A DNA stretch of 64,000 bases from Fremontodendron californicum (Eukaryota; Streptophyta; Magnoliopsida; Malvales; Malvaceae), in the NCBI GenBank assembly GCA_030761205.1, contig JAULJL010000004.1, positions 37,544,172 through 37,608,171 of the forward strand, written 5' to 3'. The position numbers were made by a program, and so were the translations under genes. This document shows, in pieces, positions 11,245 to 21,626 of this stretch. The notes below the pieces were generated by a model that was not told the origin of the DNA, did not search any database, and was given only the letters and a program-made list of their open reading frames with translations. The first letter of the stretch is position 1. Every line of letters begins with the position of its first letter.

Positions 11245-11430
11245 AAATTTTGTTAATGAGTATTTTAAAAATATCTTTTAAAATTATCATGTATAATAAT
11301 ATTTTTATTTAATGTATTAAAAATGATGAATAAAATTATTAATTATTATATTTAATATAAAATTATTATTATAAATAATATATTAATTAATCTTAAAAAA
11401 TATTTTAAAAACACTAAGTTAGCAAAACTC
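11245..11430. mobile_element. 185-bp-class MITE (family A), degenerate copy
   Basis: The termini ATTTTGTTAATGAGT and CTAAGTTAGCAAAACTC match the family A ends (ATTTTGCTAACGAGTG / CACTCGTTAGCAAAAT), and the interior TTTAATGTATTAAAAATGATGAATAAA is also shared. Length is 186 bp. Both flanks are (TA)n, so the target duplication cannot be resolved. Confidence 0.7.
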
Positions 11431-12798
11431 TCTATATATATAATTATAGGATATTCATATTTTAATAAATAAATGTTTTAAAATTAAAGGAATTTTGAAG
11501 GAAATCTAGAAAGTAGGAGGAGAATCTGAGGGATTTCATAAATGATGATGATTGTGATTTCCAAGCTTTTTTTGGAAGCAAAAAGGTTGAAGAATAATAT
11601 GCCGAAAAGAGAGAGCAGGATGTGGAATCTGAATTATTTTTGGAAATTAGGATAGAATTTGGGGTTGAAATAAGGGTAAATTTGAGAAACATATTATTAA
11701 CAAAATAATTATTATTAAATGATATAATGGGTAAAAATTACCTAAAAAAGAGAAATGAAAAAATAAAAAATTGTTAGGAAAGAAATTATAAAAACAAAAT
11801 TATCTTTGATAAAAAAAAATTTTCTCCTCTCTTTTCTCTTATTTTTTAATTTATTTTTTTAAATAAAAAAATAATTTTTTTTGAAAATAAATTTTTTAAT
11901 TTACTTTTTTAAATTAAAATATTTAAAAAATTTAAAAATAATATTTCTAAAATTAAAATTTTTTATTTTTTAAATTATTAAAAAAATAAATATTATTTTA
12001 TTTTATTTTTAAATTTTATTTTTAATTAAAATTTTAAAAAATAATATTTGATGAATGGGAGGAGAAAGAAAAATGAAGTTTTTTCATTAAGGGCAATTTT
12101 GTTTTTACAATATCCTTTTTAATAATTTTTTATTTTTTTATTTTTCTTTTTTAAATAATTATTGATCATTAGACCATTTAACAATTACTTGACTATTTAA
12201 AGCATGTTTTTTAGATTTACCCTTGAAATAATGGAATATTGTATTTGCATGAAATAATGGAATTAGTTAATTAATTATTGATTGCTTATTTATATATATA
12301 TATATATAAAGTGCCTTTACTGTACAGTGCAGCAAATGTGAATTATCAATTATATGTGATGATTATAATTTATATTAATTATAATTTTTTTTTATTGAAT
12401 TAGTATCATGAATTAAATGATACCAATTTAATTAAAAAATTATATAAAAATTAAATTAAAGTTATAATAATAAAATGAAATTATGAGTATTTAAATTTTA
12501 AATTTAAAAAAATAACTATCCACTAAAAAATTATTCACCTTTTTTTTAATATCTTTTAAATTTTTTAAAAAGTAATTAATCACATAATTTATAACTTATT
12601 ATTTATTTTTAAAAAAACATATATTCATCCACAAAATAATATGATAAATTCTAGTTTATAATAAAGTCACTTGATTTTATATATGTCTTCTTCAATTGTA
12701 TTTTTAAAGAGAAACCCAATGCCAATTGCCCATTGTCAATTGGGTTTGTATATTATTATCTTTTCTTTTTGAATATGCTTTACCTGTTGAGTATTGGC
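11431..12798. other. AT-rich intergenic DNA
   Basis: This is extremely AT-rich DNA with homopolymer runs and no coding sequence. The minus-strand frame near 11462..11692 lacks any recognisable motif. Several TTTTTAATTTATTTTTTTAA-like stretches resemble sequence at about 20170..20460. Confidence 0.45.
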
Positions 12799-13308
12799 TA
12801 GGGCAGAGCATATCTCGGTTATAATCAAGATAATCGACCGATCGAACTTAATTCGGTTAAAATAGATCGGTTAAGTCGGTTTAGAGATTAAATTGGTTAT
12901 TGAGGTCGATTAGGTCAGTTAATTCGATCCGTCTTCGGTTAATGATTTGAGTAATCGAATCGACCGAATTAACCGACCTTTAATATTATATTTAATATAT
13001 TTTTAAATATATTTATAATTATATTTTTAAATATATTTATAATTATATTTTTAAATATATTTATAATTTATAATTATATATATTTATAATATATCATATA
13101 TAATTAAATATATTTATATTTATATATTTTTAATATTATATTATATATATATTTATCCGAAATAATCGACAAAATTAACCGAAATAAAATCAATTCGGTT
13201 AAGTCGATTCTATAATGAATTCGATTCGATTATCGATTATTTTTTAATTAAAATCAATTAAATCGATTTTTGATTTTTGTAAATCGAACTGACAGACTAC
13301 TCTGTCTA
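12799..13308. mobile_element. hAT-like MITE, 510 bp, CGGTTAA-rich (copy 1)
   Basis: The left end TAGGGCAGAGCATATC and the right end in reverse TAGACAGAGTAGTC are similar inverted termini. Sub-terminal DNA is built from AATCGACCGA/TTCGGTTAA words on both sides and an AT-rich core with ATATATTTATAAT repeats. Flanking GTATTGGC (12791..12798) and GCATTGGC (13309..13316) match at 7 of 8 bases, the hAT duplication length. Confidence 0.75.
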
Positions 13309-13615
13309 GCATTGGCACATTGCTTATGTGCATTTCTTTTAGGCCAACTTTGGACTCTTAGACAAAGGAAGCTCGATAGGTTTATGGTGCTGCTGCTGCT
13401 GGCAGTCCCTTCCATGGACTCATTACTGGGCTCACTCCAAAACTGAAGTTCTTTTGGTTTTGGTTTTGATTGAGCCTTAAAGGAGTGAGGAGACAAAAAA
13501 AAAAAAAAAAACAAATTCTATAGAAAATAAAAGTTTTGGTTCAAAAAAGATTAACTTGAAAATAAGAGAAGAGATTGATGATATTAAAATTCAAAATTCT
13601 GACTTGTTGAAATAA

Positions 13616-13790
13616 GAGTTTGTATTTAATGTACTGTATATATTTATACATTGTCAGTGAATCAGATGATGTCACCTCATTAAAAGTTTTTAAAAATAAA
13701 TACAGATAATTTTATTTTTAATGAGGTGACATCATTTGGTTCATTGAAAATATATAGATTTACACACTATTGGTCATCAAATATAAATTC
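13616..13790. mobile_element. Palindromic MITE, 175 bp, with perfect 9-bp target duplication
   Basis: TTGAAATAA occurs exactly at 13607..13615 and 13791..13799. The ends GAGTTTGTATTTAATG and (reverse) GAATTTATATTTGATG are inverted repeats. Nearly the whole element folds back: TGATGTCACCTCATTAAAA pairs with TTTTTAATGAGGTGACATCA. A 9-bp duplication points to the Mutator superfamily. It is a different family from the A and B MITEs at 42-44 kb. Confidence 0.85.
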
Positions 13791-13799
13791 TTGAAATAA

Positions 13800-14126
13800 A
13801 CATCTTTGCAATTTGGGTTGGACTTATTTCATTTATTTTCTTAGGTAATTTTCAAGGGGTAGAGCTTAATCAGTCAGCTTTTTAAAGAATTAAGAAACAG
13901 CTATTGGAGCAGGCAGGCCCAAGTTATTTTGAGATTTGGATGACTCCATTAAAATTAATTAAATTCAACCATAAATTTATAGAATCAATGGTTACTTTGC
14001 AATGTAAAAAGAGTTAAAATGATCAATGTTGTCTAGGAAAATTTTTAACCTCAGAAAACAAAAGAAATGAAAGTGAATAAGTGATCATTGCCTAGTTGAC
14101 TGCAGCAATGGTAATGACAAACTCAA
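13800..14126. other. Spacer downstream of the glucanase locus
   Basis: This is AT-rich sequence with no open frame of note; it should include the 3'UTR of the GH17 locus on the minus strand. Confidence 0.35.
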
Positions 14127-16429
14127 TCAATGAACAGTACAACAAATAACTAAAGCCAATACCAGTATCAAAGCTGTAAGAAGGCTAACTTTTGTTCTTG
14201 CAGCCGAAGATTTGTTAGAGGAGGGAGCCAGTTCATGTTTTCCAGTGTCGATCATGATCTCGAAATGACAAGCAGGTGGTCGAGATGGATCCACGTTGGT
14301 AATGACAGATAAGTTACTAAAAGAACACGAATCTTTCCTTTGATTCATGGTCTGATAATACATATTAAACGCATAAGAAGCGTTGCTTCGGGCATCCAGA
14401 TTACCACATGAGGATCCATAGCCAAGGCTTGTGCAATCAGCGTATTGGCAAGCGTAGCTAATGCTTTGTGACACATTGGGGTCTGAAATGCTTGCCGAAG
14501 GCGACATTACACACCAGTGCCTGGCCAAATATTTGACACGTTTGTCTGGGACGATAGCTCTTCTAATATTCCCCAATATCCATTTGATATTTGATGCTTC
14601 CGTCGTAATTGAAGATACCCCAATGCCTCTCAAAGTTTCTAGGCTGAATGCTCTTGTTGTCTTCATCAACGAGCGAAAATAAGTAAACCTCAGGCGCCGG
14701 GGTTCGGCGTCTTGGGCTGCCTACGCCTTGAATTACACGGTTGAGAAGGGCTTGGTTGAACCTGCGGGCATTGTCTACATTTGCATTGGGGTCACCATCA
14801 GTTGGCCAGCCAACTTCTCCAATGATGACAGGCATTTTTCCAAAGCCATTCTTTTCAAGAGCTGAAATAAGGGTGTCAAAATTGGCATCATAAACATTGG
14901 TGTAAACGATGGAACCGTCCACAAGGGGGCTAGCAGTGTTGTTGAAGAAGGCATATTCTTTAGGGAAATTGGGATCAGCCTGGAGACTAAGAAAAGGGTA
15001 GATGTTGATGGTGAGATAGCCACCATTGTCTTGAAGGAATTTGATAATTTTAATCATTAGGTCATGATTTGCGGTCGAAAATTGCCGCCGGAGGGCAGCC
15101 CACTGTCAGTCTGGTAGACATCTGTGTTTACTGGTATGGTTACCTTCACCTGTTTGGCTAGGCCAGCTTTGATAAGAGCTGCCTGAATATTTTGAAGGGC
15201 TGGAAATGTTGTCCGGACAAACATATCTTTGTAGGTATGAAGGAAAGGTTCATTGGCTACCGCTACAAGCCTAGGAATCATCACATATACCATGAAGAAT
15301 TTGTAATATTGTCTTTTTTATAGTCGAAAAAATGTTGGAGAAATCATGGTTTTCAACAATATTGTAGTATCTATTGATAATTACATGTTGCAAATTGAGA
15401 TTTATTTTGCAAATGATAAAACAGAATAGGTTTCAATAAACTTTGTTTTCCACATAAATCAACAGCTCGATTACTCATAAAATTTCTCATTCAGCTAATA
15501 GTATACAATATGGAATATGGATTAAGCCAAAGGAATATGGTAGGTTTAGACTCCACAAATTAAAACCCAAACTTATAAAGTAGCTTTTGTTTTATTCTAA
15601 ACTGCTTAAAATAATAAAGTGATGCTGATTCCTTTTCCCAACTTGAACATGAATCAGGGGACTAGCTAGGGGATAGTTCTTAAATAAACATAGCAAAATA
15701 GTTGAATCTTATACTTATAATTCTTAAAATTAGTTATTTAACTTATGTTATTCAAACTATTCATTTCCAACATTTGTGTCCAACATATATTCATGGTTAT
15801 GGGATATGATCTTTCAAATATTTGAAAAAATTTAAAAAAAGTTAAACATATCCGTATAAGATACATACTCATATCTGACATTCAATTTCAAATCTAGATA
15901 ACATTAAGTTCTAACACGCCCTGTACTTCCACACTCCCAAAATTGGATGTGTTATTATCTGAAATTCTAAAATCTAAATACACCTTAAAATACTACTCAA
16001 AACGTTGGAACCCAAAGTTAATTTCTTAAAAGCTTTTGAGATACTTAGTATGGAACGTTTTGGACAGGAAACTTTATCACAAACATTGGAAATTAGATAC
16101 CTTATATCAGTTCCATAGGTGGATATGTAGTGAGAAACATTTTGTTGCACCCATGACTCGGCATTTCTGACACTACTTGCAAGCGATGCCAACATGTCAT
16201 TTGGTATTCCAACCATAACCTGGATACAAGATCTCCCAAGAGCCTTGAGTGCTCCAGGATCAGCTTCAAACAGCTTCACTTTGTTGAATCCATTGTCTTT
16301 CAGGAGCTTCACCACTATGTTAGGCGGCAGCGGGTGTGTTGATTGCAACCCCCAGTTGCAAGCCAGGCCTAAGACACCCTTAGCCAAGCCTTCATATCCA
16401 AACAGGCAAAGAAAGAATAACCATAACAA
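14127..16429 (-). pseudogene. GH17 beta-1,3-glucanase with C-terminal X8/CBM43 domain and GPI-type tail, frame broken twice
   Basis: Exon 1 (16429..16101) gives NWGLQSTHPLPPNIVVKLL and VMVGIPNDML; exon 2 starts at 15270 with VAVANEPFLHTYKDM. Downstream come INIYPFLSL, the nucleophile block VIIGEVGWPTDGD and HWGIFNYDG, then an X8 domain with WCVMSPSAS, YACQYADCTSLGYGSSC and YAFNMYYQ, and a hydrophobic GPI-anchor-like tail. The family hydrolyses callose at the cell surface or plasmodesmata. Defects: near 15060 one base is missing, so PQI runs into a stop and the next block (MIKIIKFLQDNGG) starts in a new frame. Near 14565 a GGGG run has one base too many, before GNIRRAIVPDKRVKYL. No in-frame ATG precedes the signal-peptide-like LLWLFFLCLFG, because a TAA lies four codons upstream. 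VANEPF replaces the usual VGNEPF. It is either a young pseudogene or a gene hit by assembly indels. Confidence 0.85.
15775..15905. repeat. Decayed copy of the CGGACAC-type hAT-like MITE
   Basis: The stretch TATATTCATGGTTATGGGAT through CATATCCGTATAAGATACATAC keeps the order of the interior of the 179-bp element at 9342 (ATATTCGGACATAGGTATG, TATACCCGTGTCGGACACAT), with many substitutions. It lies in the intron between the two glucanase exons. The ends are not definable. Confidence 0.45.
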
Positions 16430-17269
16430 ACGGAATTAACCGTTTTTTTTTTTTTTTTTTGGAAACGACAATCTCTGACTCTGAGTTTTTTTTTTTTTTC
16501 TTTTTTTTTTTGGAGGTCTGTTTTCATGTGCTTGTATATGTAGCAATCTGAAGTTTAAAGCCATATAAGGTGAAGAAAGTGTGCTTTTACGAGAGGTAAA
16601 AGAAAGAGAAGGAATTACATAAATATTCAACAAGGAACTGGATTCCATGGAAAAACCCAAGTTTAAATCATCAATTAAAAACCTTATTTGAAGGCCAGAG
16701 AATATGTAAATCAAGAAAGGTATAGAATAGTGTAAACAAAAAAACATGTTGGAGATCATTACGTGTAGCTATTCATTCGGAGCCAAACGGTAAAAAAAAA
16801 ACAACATGGAAGGAATGTATTATGTATGCAAACGTCATTCCATTTCCAACTAGGATGTTTGTCTGGTCTAAAGTAAAAAGTTTCATCATTCATGGAAAGC
16901 CTCTTTCTTGTCCTTCACTTTGTTACATGATTCAGCCTTTATGTTAATAACTGGTTTAATAATATCGTTCCTTTGTTATTGGTTTCAGGAAGATTTCTCT
17001 AAAAAAGTTCTTGAAAATATGAAATGATCCATATTCATTTATCCTTTGACCATTTCGGATACAATTCCAATAGAAAATACCCGGCCCAGACTCCTGTTTG
17101 GACCTTAAGCTGTTCTTAGTTTGGGTTCAGGCCTGGAATTGCCGAATCCATAATATAAATTTTGCTTTTTTTTTTCAGCAAGGAGGCACCCTCTTGGTTT
17201 TTTTTTTGGGTGGGTCCCATTGTGGGTCCCATTTTTGTTTTAATGTAGAAAAAAAATGGTAAGAAGAAA
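16430..17269. other. Upstream region of the glucanase locus
   Basis: Long T runs lie at 16441..16460 and about 16487..16512 right upstream of the truncated glucanase start, and may have eroded the original ATG. The rest has no recognised gene. TGGGTGGGTCCCATTGTGGG lies at about 17209. Confidence 0.35.
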
Positions 17270-18640
17270 TGAGAAAAAAAAATTTGTGTGTTCGTGTTAT
17301 TTTTTTATGTTTAAAGTATTATAAATTTATATAAATTTTTACACGTTGATAATTTGTTTTATGTATATTTTTAAACGTTTGTGTATCCATATCGTATTTG
17401 TGTTATTTTTCGTGTTGTGTTTTAATTATTTTTCTGATATTATGTTCATAGCATGTTAGTGTCCGTTTTATTTTTTTTGCTTTTCAAAGTATTATAAATT
17501 TGTTTGTTCGCATTATTTTTTTGTGTTTAAAGTATTATAAATTTATATAAATTTTTACACGTTAATAATTCGTTTTGTGTATATTTTTAAACGTTAGTGC
17601 ATCCGTATCGTGTTTGTGTTATTTTTTCGTGTTATGTTTTAATTATTTTTTTTATGTTATGTTCATATCCGTTTTATTTTTTTGTTTTTCAAAGTATTAT
17701 AAATTTTTGTGTTCGTTTTTTTTTTAAAGTATTATAAATTTTTTCACGTTAATAATTCGTTTTATGTATATTTTTAAACATTCGTGTATCCGTATCGTGT
17801 TTGTGTTATTTTTTTGTGTTGTGTTTTAATTATTTTTTCTATGTTGTGTTCGTGACGTGTTCGTGTCCGTTTTATTTTTTTGTTTCTCAAAGTATTATAA
17901 ATTTATGTGTTCGTGTTATTTTTTTATGTTTAAAGTATTATAAATTTATATAAATTTTTTCACGTTAATAATTCGTTTTATGTATATTTTTAAACGCTCG
18001 TGTATCCGTATCGTATTTGTGTTATTTTTCGTGTTGTATTTTAATTATTTTTCTTATGTTGTGTTCGTGACGTATTCGTGTTCGTGTTCGTGTCCATGTC
18101 CGTTTTATTTTTTTGTTTTTCAAAGTATTATAAATTTATATACATTTTTACACGTTAATAATTCGTTTTATGTATATTTTTACACGTTCGTATATTCTTG
18201 TCGTGTTCATATTATTTTTCGTATTGTGTTTTAATTATTTTTTCGTCTTTATGTTCGTGTTCATATTATTTTTTCGTATTGTGTTTTAATTATTTTTCCT
18301 ATGTTATGTTTGTGTCATGTTTCAATTCATATAATATTTTACATAGTTTGTCATTGTGATTCAATTTAAAGAAAATTTTGTGTGTTCCACCGTGTTCATG
18401 TTTTTTTTTTTCAAAATATTATAAATTTATTTAAATTTTTACACGTTAATAATTTATATAAAGTACTATAAATTTATATAAATTTTTGCACGTTAATAAT
18501 TCATTTTATGTATATTTTTACATGTTCATGTATTCTTATCAAGTTTATATTATTTTTCGTGGTATGTTTTAATTATTTTTCTTATGTTATATTTGTATCG
18601 TGTCTCAATTCATTTTATATTTTACATAGTTTGTCATTAT
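17270..18640. repeat. Degenerate tandem array, period about 185-220 bp
   Basis: A unit containing AAAGTATTATAAATTTATA, ACACGTTAATAATTCGTTTT, TATGTATATTTTTAAACG and GTGTTTTAATTATTTTT recurs. The ACGTTAATAATTCG word falls near 17342, 17562, 17745, 17961, 18151, 18489 and again at about 19200. Spacing varies, so the array has diverged by indels. There is no coding content. Similar words recur at 48000..48190, so the unit is dispersed too. Confidence 0.75.
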
Positions 18641-18821
18641 GATTCGGTTTAGGGAAAATTTTGTTTCATTTAGATTTATCTTTTAAACTGCCTTTATAAA
18701 TTGTTTAGAATTTTAAATTGTTATGACACAGTTTTCTTTTGCTATTTTATAAAATATTAATTTTTTTTTAATTGTTAATTTTCATTTTTAAAAATGTTAT
18801 CATCGTATATTTAATATTTAA

Positions 18822-18851
18822 TTTTCGCGGCATCGCGCGGGTATATTCTAG
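18822..18851 (+). mobile_element. Helitron-like 3' terminus
   Basis: TTCGCGGCATCGCGCGGG forms a short GC hairpin, followed a few bases later by CTAG and a T, the hallmark 3' end of plant Helitrons (hairpin, then CTRR, inserted before T). The 5' TC end was not identified; the tandem array to the left may be internal to the element. Directly after it, TCTAGTCTTATATATAAA resembles a Helitron 5' end. Confidence 0.55.
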
Positions 18852-19029
18852 TCTTATATATAAATTTTGGATGTTTTCAAGCATTCTTAGGCCATCCATG
18901 TCGCCCTCTCCTTTTTCTTTTTCTTTTTTTTTTTTTTCAGTTGAAGGAAAAAGAGGAAGAAAATGAGAGAGGAAAAAAAAAAGGAAAAAAGAGAAGAAAG
19001 ATGGAAGGAAGAAAAAAAATGATAACACT

Positions 19030-19770
19030 TTTTACATGTTTGTGTATTAATTTTACACGTTAATAATTTATATAAAATATTATAAATTCATATATATTTT
19101 TACACATTATAATTTATTTTATATATATTTTTACACGTTATTTTTTACACGTTATGTTTTTGTGTTTAAAGTATTATAAATTTATATAAATTTTTACACG
19201 TTAATAATTCGTTATATATATATTTTTACATGTACTATGTTGTATTTGTGTTATGCCGTATCTCAATTCATCTCATATTTTACTTAGTTTTTCATTGTGA
19301 TTCAATTTAGACACAAATTTATGTACTAGTGTTGTGTCGTGTCTCAATTTATGACATATTTTGCATAACTTTTTATAGTGATTCAATTTAAAGAAAAAAT
19401 TTGTATTCATAACGTATTCGTGTCCGTGTTATTTTTTTGTGTTTTCAAAGTATAACAAATTTTACATGTTAATAATTCATTTTATGTATATTTTTATATG
19501 TTCGTATATTCGTGTCGTGTTCGTATTATTTTTTGTGTTGTATTTTACTTATATTTCTTATATTGTGTTCATATCCTGTCTTAGTTTATTTCATATTTTA
19601 CATTGTTTGTCATTGTGATTTAATTTAGAGAAAAATTTATGTGTTCATGTCGTGTCTCAATTCATGACATATTTTGCGTAATTTATTATAGTGATTCAAT
19701 TTAGATAAATTGTGTATTCATAATGTGTCTCAATTCATAACATATTTTGTATAATTTGTTAAAAATATAC
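19030..19770. repeat. Diverged continuation of the tandem array
   Basis: The ACGTTAATAAT, AAAGTATTATAAATT and CATATTTTACAT/GTTTGTCATTGTGATTC words of the 17.3-18.6 kb array continue in more decayed form, interrupted by a purine-rich stretch (about 18900..19020). Confidence 0.55.
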
Positions 19771-21626
19771 TGTTCATTTAAAAAAAATAATAATAAGTAA
19801 AAAAATTAAAGGAAGACACTTTACTTTATCTTCTTTCTTTTGTTTGTACTTTTTTTTTTTTTTATTCTCTTTATCTTTTGTAGCTTTTTACATTAAAAAA
19901 AAAATCTATACAATCTATACAACTAGCTAGCTATTAAAATAAATCCCTTGAGACCTCGGCAAGCATGTGAAGAAACAAAACGGGTAAATTTGAAAAACAT
20001 GCCTTCAATACTAGCATAATTGTTCAATAGTATAATGATTAATAATAATTTGTAAAAAGAAAATGAAGAAAGAAAAAAATATTGTTAAGGAAATTGTAAT
20101 TACATTTTTACTCTTAATGAATCATTTAGATTTAAAAAAAAAACAAGTGGCAACTTTGCCACGTCAGCATTTTAGAAACTTTTAATTTTTAATTTACTTT
20201 TTTTAATTAAAAAATTTATAAAAATACAAAAATAAATTTTTTTGAAAATAATTTTTTTTTATTTTAAAAATATATTTATATTATTAATTTACTTTTTTTA
20301 ATTAAATTCTTTTTAAAAATAAAAAATTTTGAAATTAAATTTTTAAGTTTATTGATTTGGAAGAAAAAGGGAATGAATTTTTTTTTCATTAAAGACAATT
20401 TTGTCTTTACAACTTCCTTCCTAACAATTTTTTCTTTTCTTATTTCTTTTTTTTTAAATTATTTCATGTTATTTACTTATTTCCATAAAAAACTTATAAA
20501 ATGTAAATTTATTTCATAAAACTCTGAATTCATGATGATTTATATTTTCATATTTTTCATATTATCACAAAAAATTAATCTTTTAATATTTTCAAACATT
20601 TTAATTGTATTAACAAAGTAAAAAAAATTAATCCGCAGCATAGAACGAATCTTTTTTTTTAGTAATAATAAATTGTATCCTAACCCGAAGAATTGAGTTC
20701 AAAGAATATCTTATATTTTAGTAGCAAACATTTATAAATACACAAATTCGGATTATAATATCCTTATTATGACTGACTTCTTTTAAATAAAAAGGAAAAA
20801 GAAAACTTCACAGAGAAAAATAAAGAAATTCCCCACCAAAATCTTTCTGACAACTCATGCAATGATGCAAGGCAACAACAATCTTTTATGTTAGGAACGA
20901 CATCGTTTAAGAAATAAAAAGTGAAAGGAAGAAGAAAAAACAAAACCATGAAAACAACTGAAAAGAGGAAAGGGCATGTGAGTATTGTCGGTTAATGGTG
21001 AAGACTCCCGCTCGAAAAGCAGAGAGAAGGAGGGAGATATGAATATGATAGATCCACATTTGCATCAACTGTTGAACTGGGGTCACTTTAATACTTCTCA
21101 ACTCTTAATATTTAGTATATTATACCCCAAAATCTCACCCCCTATACCCCACTTTCTCTTTGTAGTTTGTCCCTTTCTTTCATTCTTGCACTTGAAAATA
21201 ATTCCTTGTTGATGTTTTTTTTTTTTTTTCTTAAAAGGGTAGTCTTTATTTGTGGAGTGGAGTTATTAGATTCCTATGTGTCAGCAGTGCAAGAAGAAAA
21301 AATGAATCAATGATGGTGAACTTCAACTAAAATTACTTGCTTTGCTTGCATCTGGGTGTTCATTAGATTTTTGTTTTGGAGTGATGCTTTGTCTAAAGGT
21401 AGAAGCTTTGGATGAAGACCATCATCCTCAAAGTCCTAATAATAATAGCACCAACGGGAATGGAAATTGCAATGGTGGTAATAGTGGGGGTTTTATTTTA
21501 CCAATCAAGTGGTGGGTCTTTTTGCTTCTTCTTCTTCTTCCTTCTTATTCACTTGCTGCTTATGCTTTTCTCTTTTTGTAATGGTAAATGTGGTATGGTG
21601 GATGCCTGGCTGGTTTTGGTTTGCAG
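19771..21626. other. AT-rich DNA and unresolved 5' region of the DUF547 gene
   Basis: The left part is AT-rich and non-coding. From about 20960 composition becomes more genic, and candidate 5' exons for the downstream gene exist (for example an ATG frame at 21385 with an Asn-rich stretch SPNNNSTNGNGNCNGG), but no donor there gives the two-base phase needed by the exon at 21627. The transcript start and first coding exon are therefore left open. Confidence 0.4.

Noticed and set aside
17270..19770. CRISPR-like array
   Set aside because: Units are ~200 bp, degenerate, without constant short repeats and unique spacers, and the organism is a plant.
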